Below, in pieces: positions 27,511 to 36,290 of a DNA stretch of 64,000 bases (positions within the stretch are counted from its first letter, which is position 1; the number at the start of each line of letters is the position of its first letter). The translations under genes and the position numbers were made by a program. Location of the stretch: NCBI GenBank assembly GCA_963738345.1, contig CAVTWI010000002.1:7130001-7194000 (forward strand). Direction: 5' to 3'. Below the pieces are notes generated by a model. It did no database searches. It saw only the letters and a program-made list of their open reading frames with translations, and was not told the DNA's origin. The stretch comes from Bog-159 sp963738345. GTDB taxonomy: Bacteria > Acidobacteriota > Terriglobia > Bryobacterales > Bryobacteraceae.

Positions 27511-28083
27511 CTTTCCGCGGTCATCACCATCACCTTCGCATCGGGGCGCAGGGCGATGATCTGGTGCGGTAGCAGCCAGTATGCGCGTCTATCGGCAGTC
27601 CTGCGTAAAATAGAAGTTATGGGCGCAGGGGAGATCGAATATCTGTCCCGACTGTGATCGGGATGGCTCTCGGTTTTAGGAAAATGCTCCAAATGTTACG
27701 GGACGGGAGTGAACCTTCAACTAAATTCCGATGAGCCGAAGTGCCGCAACTGCGGGAGGGAGTGGGGCGTGTCCGTGCGGCGGCACCGGTCGGTTGTCGC
27801 GGGCGTGGGAATCAACCAGCCTGCGCATCTGATATCCCAAACGTCATGGACGCTGACTATTCCTCTAGGTGCGTTGCTGCCACTCGGAATGGGCAAAGCG
27901 TCCATAATGGGCAAAGAAGAAGATAGCTTGACCGAGGGTTCATACATTTCTTTTCCGATTCGCGTTATACCAAGCAGCGGTGTACACGCTCACAACGTTT
28001 CGTAGTGCGGACATAAGTCACTTGCACCCACTTATTCGGATCCGATCCGCCGCCATGCTCAATCGCGTTCATCAACAATTCGG
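27511..28083. repeat. Scrambled duplicate of the 30828-31972 region
   Basis: Three adjoining blocks copy parts of the locus 3-4 kb downstream. 27511-27572 matches 31910-31971 directly (response-regulator gene). About 27577-28003 matches the reverse complement of 30828-31217 (zinc-ribbon gene and the start of the secreted-protein gene), with an extra ~45 bp near 27830-27880. About 28001-28082 matches 31554-31636 directly. The copied genes are broken: the zinc-ribbon start ATG is ATA here and its frame is interrupted. No intact gene lies between 27458 and the AraC gene. Confidence 0.85.
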
Positions 28084-29028
28084 AAAGCATGGCGCCCACC
28101 GCTTCGTCCGCGTTTCCAGCGATGGCGACCGCTTGTTCAGTTCGGCCTCTGGTTGCGAGCCCGGCATCCGGCCGTGCTTCACCACGAAGCGCCGGAAATC
28201 CTTCGGCGTCATATGCCGTGCCTCCCGGAACCGCCGGTTAAAGTTCGACAGATTCGAGAACCCCGCTTCGGCCGCGATCACACTGATGGGTTGGTCCGTC
28301 TCCACCAGCAGCATGCAGGCGCGCCCGATCCGCAATCTGCCCAGATAGTCACTCAGGTTCTCCCCGACATGGCGTACGAACAGCCGGTGCAAAGATCGGG
28401 GTGACAGGTTACCCACAGAGCACAAGTCTTCCACTCGGATCGATTCCGCGAACCGCTTGTGCAACAGATTCAGTACCCGGGTCAACTGCTCGGATTCGAT
28501 GGAAGCTTCGGGCCGAGCCGTAATTTGTGTTGCTAGCGGCGCTGCCTCCACATCCGCTAACTCGTTCATCAGTTCCAGCGCGGTTTCGAGACGCTGAAGC
28601 GGCGAATCCGACAGCAGTTCCGGCAGGCGCGACTCCATCCGCGCTCCCGCCGTCCGAGGAAAACTGAGGCCTGTGGCCGCTCTCTTCAGCAATCTCCGCA
28701 GGCCGGAGAATTCGGGGCACACCTCCGCCAACCGCAGAGCCCAAGTCCCGGTAAACCAGACCACCACCGCGGTATGCGGGAGGCTTTCATCAATCGCCGA
28801 TGTGGACGCCCAGGTGTGCGGCATGTCGGATGGCACCAAAACCAGGTCCTGCGCATCGTAGGGACCGATATTGTCGGCAATGAACCGCCAACCGCGGCTA
28901 TTCAGGGTCAGGGTTAATTCGTATTCCGGATGATGGTGCCACTCGAAAGGAATCGCCGGTATCTGCCGGTTATATACGCGTATGGAACAGCCCTTCGGAA
29001 AGGTAATATGTTCGAATTGTAACTTCAA
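28072..29028 (-). CDS. AraC-family transcriptional regulator
   Basis: 318 aa. Start TTG 29028 with a strong RBS GGAGGGGG. N-terminal cupin-like sensor (FEWHHHPEYELTLTLNSRG, ~residues 28-46, and LVLVPSDMPHTW). C-terminal double HTH: RVEDLCSVGNLSPRSLHRLF (~218-237) and ISVIAAEAGFSNLSNFNRRFREARHMTPKDFRR (~268-300), the AraC signature. The last residues and the stop codon lie in the mosaic duplicate, so the native C-terminus may have been replaced. Divergent from the DUF1479 gene (143 bp), which is the likely target. Confidence 0.9.
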   Translation of the reverse strand: MKLQFEHITFPKGCSIRVYNRQIPAIPFEWHHHPEYELTLTLNSRGWRFIADNIGPYDAQDLVLVPSDMPHTWASTSAIDESLPHTAVVVWFTGTWALRLAEVCPEFSGLRRLLKRAATGLSFPRTAGARMESRLPELLSDSPLQRLETALELMNELADVEAAPLATQITARPEASIESEQLTRVLNLLHKRFAESIRVEDLCSVGNLSPRSLHRLFVRHVGENLSDYLGRLRIGRACMLLVETDQPISVIAAEAGFSNLSNFNRRFREARHMTPKDFRRFVVKHGRMPGSQPEAELNKRSPSLETRTKRWAPCFPNC

Positions 29029-29171
29029 TCGTCCCCCTCCGGTTCGGACATCTACAGCCCCAAAACTGTCCGAATCGTATCAGAAATTGGCCTCTCTCCG
29101 TCAGGCCGGCTTCAAGCGCCGCCATACAATCTCTTCATTAGGGACTGTCTAACTCGAGGGATCAAAAAAAT

Positions 29172-30422
29172 ATGACGCTTGAAATTGAGAATCTACCCGA
29201 AGCCATCGGTCAGGTAAAGAGGGACCTGCGGAATGCGCTTCCCAACTATGCAGAAGCCTTTCGCGATGCCGAAGCCGAATTGCGCCGCAAAGTTGCGCAG
29301 ATCGTAACTGAACGCAACGCCGGCGAGCCGGTTATCCCGATCGTTACGTATCCTGACATCGCGCACGGATCGGTAACGCCGGACACCATAGAGAGAATCA
29401 AAGATCGCGGCGCGTGCGTCATCCGAAATGTCTTCGCCCCAGAACAAGCGAGCGCCTGGGACGACGAGATCGGCAAGTATGTGGACGAGAACCATCTTGA
29501 CGAGAAGCTCGCGCATGCCGCCGAAGACAAGTATTTCGGCGCGTTGGCTGCGGGCAAACCCCAAATTTACGGAATTTATTGGTCGCGTCCGCAGGTGCAG
29601 GCACGCCAATCCGAAGCACTCACCCGCGCGCGTGTCTTTATGAACCAGTTGTGGCTTGCCGAAAGCGAAGGCCGCCATCACTTCGATCCCAGCCAGGTTC
29701 CCGTGTACGCCGATCGCATCCGGCGGCGGCCACCCGGGTCGAGTTCCCTCGGACTCTCGCCGCACTGCGATGGCGGATCAGTGGAGCGCTGGCTCGACGA
29801 CAGTTTTCGCAAAGTCTACCGTCACGTCTTCTCCGGCAACTGGCGCCAGTACGATCCGTTCGATGCGGCATGGCGTCCGGACGCGCGCGAGATTCCGTCC
29901 CCAGCCGTCTGCTCCATGTTCCGTACCTTCCAAGGCTGGACCGCGCTAACACGTCAAGGTAAAGGCGACGGTACGCTGCAGCTAATCCCGATCGCGAACA
30001 GCATGGTATACATGCTCCTGCGCGCGCTGCAGGACGATGTTCCCGAAACCGACTTGTGCGGTGCGATGCCGGGCCGCGCGCTATCCGTGCTACCGCAGTG
30101 GCACGCCCCGCTTCTCGAAGCGCTCACTTCAATCCCGCTGATGGAACCAGGCGATGCGGTGTTCTGGCACTCCGATGTAGTACACGCCGTCGAAGACGCT
30201 CACAGAGGGAAGGGTTACAGCAACGTCATGTATATCGGAGCAACTGTAGGATGCGCGAAGAACACGGCCTACCTGGCGCGGCAAGCGCCGGCGTTCCTGG
30301 CTGGCCAGACTCCGCCCGATTTCGCTCCCGACAACTTCGAAGTCGATTTTCGGGGACGGGGTACAGAGAACGACCTTACCGAGCTCGGACGAAGCCAACT
30401 CGGGTTGCCGCCCAAATCTTAA
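29172..30422 (+). CDS. DUF1479 (YbiU-like) putative Fe(II)/2-oxoglutarate oxygenase
   Basis: 416 aa. Matches the DUF1479 pattern: N-terminal helical region, then VIRNVFAPEQASAWDDEIGKYV, and jelly-roll metal ligands HCD in LSPHCDGGSVERW (~198-200) and a distal histidine in FWHSDVVHAVEDAH (~331-338). Family members are predicted oxygenases with few proven substrates. ATG 29172 follows a GAGGG RBS. Single gene controlled probably by the divergent AraC protein. The pair is bounded by duplicated sequence on both sides. Confidence 0.85.
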   Translation: MTLEIENLPEAIGQVKRDLRNALPNYAEAFRDAEAELRRKVAQIVTERNAGEPVIPIVTYPDIAHGSVTPDTIERIKDRGACVIRNVFAPEQASAWDDEIGKYVDENHLDEKLAHAAEDKYFGALAAGKPQIYGIYWSRPQVQARQSEALTRARVFMNQLWLAESEGRHHFDPSQVPVYADRIRRRPPGSSSLGLSPHCDGGSVERWLDDSFRKVYRHVFSGNWRQYDPFDAAWRPDAREIPSPAVCSMFRTFQGWTALTRQGKGDGTLQLIPIANSMVYMLLRALQDDVPETDLCGAMPGRALSVLPQWHAPLLEALTSIPLMEPGDAVFWHSDVVHAVEDAHRGKGYSNVMYIGATVGCAKNTAYLARQAPAFLAGQTPPDFAPDNFEVDFRGRGTENDLTELGRSQLGLPPKS

Positions 30423-30432
30423 AGCTATCGCA

Positions 30433-30888
30433 CTAACGCGCACCACACGAAATCGGCAGGTTCTGATGCGCCGTCGTGTTCGCTGAAACAGTAAGAGCCG
30501 CCACTGCCGGAGCGCACCCGACCAAATCCGCAGTCAGATTGTAAGTGCCGGCCGGCAGATCGGCGATAACAAAGTTCCCCGAAACATCGCACGACACACT
30601 CCCGCTTGTCGGTCCAAACCAGTTGACCACAGCCTGGGACGCTCCCGTGTTCCCCTTGACCGCAGCTCGCCTCCCTGTCACCGTAGGAACGACTCCGGAA
30701 TTGTAATCGCCCACCGCCCAGACGTCGTTTGCCGAGACCGGCGCCACACCCAGGAATTCGTTCTGCAGATCGCCATTATTCGGAGTCGGAACCGATCCCC
30801 AGACCGGAAGACTCTGGGTAAACGCCGGCAACGCTGCGAGCGTGCAAACCGCTGCTTGGTATAACGCGAATCGGACAAGAAAACGCAT
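30433..30888 (-). CDS. Short secreted protein, fusion remnant (propeller start + regulatory-like domain end)
   Basis: 151 aa with signal peptide RFLVRFALYQAAVCTLAALPAFTQ. Residues ~28-65 (SVPTPNN... FLGVAPVSANDVWAVGDYNSG) are the first blade of a beta-propeller of the VSANDVWAVG type. Residues ~95-151 (GSVSCDVSGNFVIADLPAGTYNLTADLVGC) are the end of a carboxypeptidase-regulatory-like (beta-sandwich) domain. The middle of such a protein is missing, suggesting an internal deletion that kept the frame. The 5' end is part of the sequence copied at 27.6-28.0 kb. Confidence 0.55.
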   Translation of the reverse strand: MRFLVRFALYQAAVCTLAALPAFTQSLPVWGSVPTPNNGDLQNEFLGVAPVSANDVWAVGDYNSGVVPTVTGRRAAVKGNTGASQAVVNWFGPTSGSVSCDVSGNFVIADLPAGTYNLTADLVGCAPAVAALTVSANTTAHQNLPISCGAR

Positions 30889-30971
30889 GTACCCCCCCGT
30901 TCAAGCTATCTTCTTCTCGATCCATTGTGGACGCTTTGCGCATTCCGAGTGGTACAGATGCGCAGGCTGAT

Positions 30972-31184
30972 TTATTCCCACGTCCGCGACAACCGACCGG
31001 TGCCGCCACACGACGGACACGCCCCACTCCCTCCGCAGTTGCGGCACTTCGGCTCATCGGAATTCAGTTGAAGGTTCACTCCCGTCCCGTAACATTTGGA
31101 GCATTTCCCTAAAACTGACAGCCACCCGTTCCGATCACAGTCGGGACAGGTATTCGATTGCCGGCCTGCGCCCATAACTTCCAT
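30972..31184 (-). CDS. Small zinc-ribbon protein
   Basis: 70 aa from ATG 31184. Four CxxC pairs: CPDC, CSKC, CRNC and CPSC, in a DnaJ-like CxxCxGxG setting (KCSKCYGTGV, CRNCGGSGACPSCGGTG), so two zinc sites are likely. The longer frame starting at 31319 has no protein-like N-terminus. A decayed copy lies at 27.6-27.8 kb. No clear RBS. Possibly a nucleic-acid or chaperone-type binder; unproven. Confidence 0.5.
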   Translation of the reverse strand: MEVMGAGRQSNTCPDCDRNGWLSVLGKCSKCYGTGVNLQLNSDEPKCRNCGGSGACPSCGGTGRLSRTWE

Positions 31185-31323
31185 TTTACGCAGGACTGGA
31201 CCATAGACGGGCATTCGGTAACGCCCGGAGCCTCTCGGGCCATGTCCGGAACACGAAGCCGTGGTCATTGTAAAACGCGTCTCTGATCTGGGCCGCGTCC
31301 CAATACCCCACCAGCCCAAGTCC

Positions 31324-32163
31324 TCACTTCAAATACTTAATGAACAGGACCTCGTTGCCCTTCTCGTTATAAACCAACTCATCCACTAAGTTGCGGGTCA
31401 ACAGTATCCCGAAGCCGCCCGGCCGCACGCCCTGCTCCGCGCGGATCTCCAGATGGCGCGCCGGCTCGCCCGGTGGATTGGCGATGGCCGCGTGCGCAAT
31501 AGCATCCATCGAAAACCCCTTCCCCGGATCCTGTATCAGATACACGATCGCCCGCGTCGTTCGGACGTAAGTCACCTGCACCCACTTATTCGGATCCGAT
31601 CCGCCGCCATGCTCAATCGCGTTCATCAACAATTCGCGGAAGGCCGCGGCGATGTTGTCCCGTTCACGGGGTGGAAAGTCCATCTCCATTTCCCGCACGA
31701 ATTGCATCAGGCGGTCGGCCGTCTCCATCTTGCAGCGCAGTCGCAGGCTGATCCACTCGGGGGTGGCAGACATCACTTCGATATCGTCCTGCCAGTCGCC
31801 CGTGTTCACCGCTTGCGCAATCATATCGGCCACCGTGCTGGGGGAAAATGGTTTACTGAAATAACAAAAAGCCTGTTCGCGGATGGCGCGGACAATGTTG
31901 GCCGGAGTGCTTTCGGCGGTCATCACCATCACCTTCGCATCCGGGCGCAGTGCGATGATCCGGTGCAATAGTTCCAGGCCGTCCATACCCGGCATGCGCA
32001 CGTCGGTCAGGATCACATCGTAAGCACGGGCCTGCGCGCGGGCCAATCCTTGTAACCCGTCGTAGGCGCTTTCGATCTCCCACTCGGGCGGCCGCAACAC
32101 CACCGCCAGCAACTCGTGAACGGCGGGGTCGTCGTCCACCAGCAGCAGGGTGTGCGCGCTCAT
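31324..32163 (-). CDS. Response regulator with HATPase (RsbW-like) output
   Basis: 279 aa. Receiver domain 1-120: acidic pair DDD (~10-12), phospho-acceptor Asp in VILTDVRMPGMDG (~54), MTAES (~82), KPF (~103). The C-terminal half is a GHKL ATPase of the anti-sigma/serine-kinase type: FRELLMNAIEHGGG (N-box, ~170), DPGKGF (G1) and RPGGFGILLTRNLVDEL (G2, ~250). Such proteins often act as anti-sigma kinases in partner switching. ATG 32163 overlaps the stop of the upstream histidine kinase (4 bp), so they form a pair. Confidence 0.9.
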   Translation of the reverse strand: MSAHTLLLVDDDPAVHELLAVVLRPPEWEIESAYDGLQGLARAQARAYDVILTDVRMPGMDGLELLHRIIALRPDAKVMVMTAESTPANIVRAIREQAFCYFSKPFSPSTVADMIAQAVNTGDWQDDIEVMSATPEWISLRLRCKMETADRLMQFVREMEMDFPPRERDNIAAAFRELLMNAIEHGGGSDPNKWVQVTYVRTTRAIVYLIQDPGKGFSMDAIAHAAIANPPGEPARHLEIRAEQGVRPGGFGILLTRNLVDELVYNEKGNEVLFIKYLK

Positions 32164-33406
32164 GCGGTCTCCAACTTCAGCGTGAACGTACTGCCTTGGC
32201 CGTAGTGGCTTTCCACTTCAATATCGCCGCCCATCAGGCGCGCCAGTTTCATGCTGATGGCCAGGCCCAACCCCGTGCCCAGGTGTTGATAAGGACTCGG
32301 CAGTTGGTGGAATTCCTGAAACAGCAGCGGCACCTGGTCGGGCTTCAGACCGATGCCGGTGTCGGACACCGCAATGCGCGCACTGTGCGGCACGGACTGA
32401 TCGCGCACGCCGCTCACCTGGATCTGGCCGCGCGCTGTAAATTTAATGGCATTCGAAACCAAATTTACCAGAATTTGTTTGGACCGCTGCCGGTCGCAGC
32501 GCACCATCAGGGGACGCTGGGGCTGCCGTATGGCGAGTTCGAGCCGTTTGGCGCGCGCCAGCGGAGCCATCATCTCGGTCACTTCGCCGATCACTTCGCT
32601 GGCATCCACCGGTTCGATCAGGCATTCCAACTGGCCGGCCTCGATGCGGGCCACATCCAGCGCATCGTTCAGCACCGCCATGATGTGCTGCGCGCTGGCC
32701 GAAATCATGTGGACCTGGCGCATCTGCACGGCGTTCAGCGATCCGGGAATTTGTTTGCCCAGCAGGTCGGCGAAACCTACGATAGCGGTCATGGGCGAGC
32801 GCAGTTCATGGCTCATGGTTGCCAGGAACAGGCTCTTGTGTTCACTGGCTGCCAGCGCCGCCGCGTGTTGCTGCTTCAGCCGTTCGTAGAGACGGGCGCG
32901 TTCGAGGGCCAGCGAAACCTGCTGGGCCACCACTCGCAGCAGCCTCACCTCGTGCGCCCGGAAGCGGTGCGGTTCCGCCATGTATTGGTTTAACGTGCCG
33001 GCAGGCGCCCCCCCACCATCAGCGGCATGCAGATTACCGCGCGCACGCCCTCGCCCAGGCTGATGTGTTTCCAGGTGGCACACAGCGGATGCCGTGCAAT
33101 GTCGGCCACCCAATAAGGCTTCCCCGTGGTAACTGCGCGTCCCGAGGGCGATGACGCATCCGCGGGCAGCATACCGATGGCCCGGAAGCGCTCCCCGTAG
33201 TCTGCAGACAAGCCGTAAACAGCGGCGAATTCCAGTGTGGTCTTGTCGTCCGACAGGAGCGTGATGGAGCCGAACGGCGCGCCCACGGCCTTGCTGGCCT
33301 TCTCCAGCGCCACGTCCAGCACCTGGCTCAGTTCCAAAGGAGACAGCATGGCCGAGGCGATGTCGGCCACCACCGTCAGTTCCGCTATCCGCTCCTTCAG
33401 CCTCAA
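32160..33406 (-). CDS. GAF-domain sensor histidine kinase, frameshifted
   Basis: Two frames form one ~415-aa kinase. From 33406: GAF domain (ELTVVADIASAMLSPLELSQVLDVAL... GRAVTTGKPYWVADI) up to the C7 run at 33008-33014 (plus strand), where one more base is needed to continue PLMVGG-APAGTLNQY. The second frame completes the GAF domain and carries the HisKA H-box FLATMSHELRSPM, N-box LVNLVSNAIKFTA, G1 VSDTGIGL, F-box and G2 GTGLGLAISMKL. No membrane segment. Located 26 bp after the secretin gene, upstream of the response regulator. Confidence 0.85.
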
Positions 33407-33431
33407 GTAGACCGGCCTCCTGGCCTGTCCG

Positions 33432-35744
33432 CTATTGTACTTGTTTTAATTCCTTCTTCATGTGCTTCAGCCCGGCCTTCAAATCGTCCGTAGCTTCGGC
33501 CACCGAAGACGTATCGTAGATCACGTGCGGTGTGAAGAAGACAATCAACTCGTCGCGATTGGTGTTCTTGGTCTTGCCGCCGAACGCCGCGCCAAGAATC
33601 GGAATTCGCTGCAGAAATGGGATGCCGCTGGACGATTCGGTAACACTCTCCGTAATGAATCCGCCGATGGCGAAGGTATCGCCATCCTGCACCGTAATCT
33701 GCGTTTGAAAGCTGCGGTTCGAGAACGAGGGCGAGGATATATTGGCCGTGTCACCGCTAGGTGCGCTGGTCGGCGAACTAACCTGCTGATTAATCAGCAT
33801 GGTGATAACGCCGCTTGAATTCACGCGCGCATTCACCATCAGCGTGGTGCCTGTGCTGACGTTCGAAACATTATTGGCGAACAGCGTGTTGCCGCCGGTT
33901 TGCACTCCCGTAGCCACCGTGGAACTGAGCGTGGGCACGGTCGAGCCGACGTTCATCACCGCCGGAATGCTATCGGTTGCGATCAGGGAGGGTTCGTTGA
34001 TGGTCTTCACCTTGCCGGTAGTTTCCATGGCCGTCAGTTGAGCCAGTAACTCGCGGCTGTGGCCCACCAGAAAGCCGCCGGTAAGTGTAGCCAGCGCGCC
34101 GCTTGAGCCACCCAGCAGACTGCCCACAAAACCGCCCGCCTGGCCTGGCGCGGTGTAACCGGTCGGCACTGACGCGCCTTTCGACTGCAGATACGACTGC
34201 ACTCCATACTGCAGATCGCCCGTCAGGCTCACTTCGAAGATTTTGGCTTCCACTAAGATCTGGCGCGGCGGAACATCCAATTGCAGCAGCAGCCGCGAAA
34301 TCTGTTCCCATTCCTCGGGCGTCGATTGCACCAGCAACGTGTTATCGAATGGATTCGGAATAATGCGCGGGCCGTGGGTCACGTTTGTGCCGGTGGGGGA
34401 ATTGCCCAGATAGGTGCCGGTCTCGTCCGTAGTGGTCGAGCCCGGAATGCCGCCCGTGCGCCCTTGCGCCGCTTGGTTTCCCGTACCGCCGCTCAGCAGA
34501 CCAGACAGCGAACTCATGACGTTTTGATTGCCATAGCCGCCACCGTAACCGCCGCCGTAGCCCCCCCCGCCATAGCCGCCTCCACCATAGCCACCGCCGT
34601 AGCCGCCGCCACCATAACCGCCGCCACCGTAACCGCCGCCACCGTAACCGCCCCCGCCATATCCCCCGCCGCCGTACCCTCCCCCAACACCAGGCGCGAT
34701 ATTGTTCATCATGCCGCTCATCATGCTATTGCTCATCTGGCTTAGTGCCATCAGGGCTGCCGGATTCCCGGTATAGAGCGCCATGATCGCGATTGCCATG
34801 GTTTCGGCTTTGCCGTACTTCAGGCGGTAGACGTAGTTATCTACCGAACCGGCCGGCGACTTCACCGGGATATCGAGCTTCGACAGCCATTTGCCAATTT
34901 CGTCGAATACGCCCGGATTGGGCGCTACCGCCACAATCGTATTGATACGGTCGATGGGCACGAACTTCACCGAACTGTTCTTATCCGACAACGAGACCGC
35001 TTTGAATATGGCCTCCAACTGCTTCACCAGGTCGGACGGGCGTCCCTCGGTCACATCGAACAGGTGCACGCGCTGGCTCACGAACGAATCGCTATCGAAC
35101 AGCGATAGCAGATCCATGGTGCGCTTCATGTTGCGATTGTTATCCTGCAAAATCAGCAGATTCGCGGGATCGTACACCGCCGCCGCCGCGCCTTCACCGA
35201 GAAACGGTTGGATCAGCTTCAGAATTTCCGCGGCCGTGGCATATTTCAGAAAAATCAGGTTCAACGCCATCCGCTCGTCGTCTGGAAAATCTTTCCCATT
35301 CACCACCGGGGGCAGGGGTGCCTGCGCCACACGGTCCACCGGCACTACCCTGTAAAGATCGCCGACCTTGATCAGCGCCGCGCCGTTCACCCGCAAAATG
35401 GTTTCGAGCAGGGGCATCAAATCGGTCGACTTCATTTCGCCGTAAGTGTGGATGGTAACGCTGCCACCCTTGAATCGCGGATCCAGCAAGTAATTGATCT
35501 TCAGCCGCCGCGCCACGATATCGATCAGTTCCGCCAGAGATACATTTTCCAGCATCAGACCGCCGGCATCGCTGGTTCCGGCCCTTCGTGGCGGAGCGGC
35601 CTGCGGCGCGGTTCCCTGTCCAGGGAGCGGTGATGCGGCGGGCGCCTGGCGCGGAGGAATCGCGGGCCTCTGCTGCGCGATCACCATCCAAGTGCCGCAA
35701 ACCGCGGCGAGTACGGTTGCCGCCAAAATTCTGCTGGATCTCAC
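33432..35744 (-). CDS. Secretin (PilQ/GspD-type) with a glycine-rich insert
   Basis: 770-aa outer-membrane secretin of a type IV pilus or type II secretion system. GTG 35744 with AGGAG RBS, signal-like RILAATVLAAVCGTW. Secretin/TonB short domain NVSLAELIDIVARRLKINYLLD (~70-92), N-domains with KYATAAEILKLIQPFL (~165), an unusual GGYGGGGYGG tract (~345-405), then the C-terminal secretin domain (PRQILVEAKIFEVSLTGDLQYGVQ ... VPTLSSTV ... TQITVQDGDTFAIGGFI ... IPFLQRIPILGAAFG) and NRDELIVFFTPHVI. Follows the pilus operon genes with a 3-bp gap. Confidence 0.92.
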   Translation of the reverse strand: MRSSRILAATVLAAVCGTWMVIAQQRPAIPPRQAPAASPLPGQGTAPQAAPPRRAGTSDAGGLMLENVSLAELIDIVARRLKINYLLDPRFKGGSVTIHTYGEMKSTDLMPLLETILRVNGAALIKVGDLYRVVPVDRVAQAPLPPVVNGKDFPDDERMALNLIFLKYATAAEILKLIQPFLGEGAAAAVYDPANLLILQDNNRNMKRTMDLLSLFDSDSFVSQRVHLFDVTEGRPSDLVKQLEAIFKAVSLSDKNSSVKFVPIDRINTIVAVAPNPGVFDEIGKWLSKLDIPVKSPAGSVDNYVYRLKYGKAETMAIAIMALYTGNPAALMALSQMSNSMMSGMMNNIAPGVGGGYGGGGYGGGGYGGGGYGGGGYGGGGYGGGYGGGGYGGGGYGGGYGGGYGNQNVMSSLSGLLSGGTGNQAAQGRTGGIPGSTTTDETGTYLGNSPTGTNVTHGPRIIPNPFDNTLLVQSTPEEWEQISRLLLQLDVPPRQILVEAKIFEVSLTGDLQYGVQSYLQSKGASVPTGYTAPGQAGGFVGSLLGGSSGALATLTGGFLVGHSRELLAQLTAMETTGKVKTINEPSLIATDSIPAVMNVGSTVPTLSSTVATGVQTGGNTLFANNVSNVSTGTTLMVNARVNSSGVITMLINQQVSSPTSAPSGDTANISSPSFSNRSFQTQITVQDGDTFAIGGFITESVTESSSGIPFLQRIPILGAAFGGKTKNTNRDELIVFFTPHVIYDTSSVAEATDDLKAGLKHMKKELKQVQ
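34535..34690 (-). repeat. Tandem Gly/Tyr-coding repeat inside the secretin gene
   Basis: Imperfect tandem units of about 15-18 bp (plus strand CCGCCACCGTA-like, minus strand TACGGTGGCGG) encode repeated GGYGGGG. At least nine units are visible. Length is likely to vary by slippage in multiples of three. It contains a C8 run at 34561-34568. Confidence 0.8.
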
Positions 35745-35747
35745 TCT

Positions 35748-36245
35748 TTACTCCTTTTCCGCAGTACGGCTGGCCGTGCTGGTTTTCTGCTGCTGATCCC
35801 AAATGCGCTGTTCCGTCTCGTTCAGATCGGTCTTCTTGCGGACCCACGTGCGCTTACCAAAAGGAGTCGTCTCCGCGAAACGGACTGAGTCGCCTTGCGC
35901 CACCGCGGTTGTGCGCTCAGCCATGGCTTCCTCTTTATCCACGGCCGCCTGATGGATATTGATGGCATCGGCGGGAATGCGCGTGACCCCAAATGGAGTG
36001 CGCCGGTAGATCCAGTTCTTTCCTTCTTTATCCGTCCAACGGAAGAATCCGGGCTCGGTTTCCACGGCGTCCTTCGGGATGCCGTTCTGCGCGGGCAAGT
36101 TTTTCGCTGTCTTCACGCTAGTCTTGTTGGGCGTCTTCGCGGGCGTCTTTACAGTCGCCTTGGTGGTAGCAGTGGTCGCCGTATTTGTGGAACTCTGGGC
36201 GCTCACCCCCCCCACCGCGATCAACATACATAATAGAATTCTCAT
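35748..36245 (-). CDS. Exported Thr/Lys-rich protein of the pilus operon
   Basis: 165 aa, ATG 36245, RBS AAAGGAG. Signal peptide RILLCMLIAVGGVSAQ, then a low-complexity Thr/Lys/Ala linker (residues ~20-50) and a small domain PGFFRWTDKEGKNWIYRRTPFGVTRIP with a basic C-terminus. Not recognised. Position between the PilP-like protein and the secretin suggests a periplasmic accessory of that machine. Confidence 0.65.
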   Translation of the reverse strand: MRILLCMLIAVGGVSAQSSTNTATTATTKATVKTPAKTPNKTSVKTAKNLPAQNGIPKDAVETEPGFFRWTDKEGKNWIYRRTPFGVTRIPADAINIHQAAVDKEEAMAERTTAVAQGDSVRFAETTPFGKRTWVRKKTDLNETEQRIWDQQQKTSTASRTAEKE

Positions 36246-36290
36246 CTGCGAACACTCCTTTTTTGCTGAACCGCCCGTTAAACAAGCGGT

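Noticed and set aside
28072..30888. Composite transposon around the AraC-DUF1479 genes
   Set aside because: The flanking copies are scrambled rather than clean repeats, and no transposase gene or terminal inverted repeat was seen.
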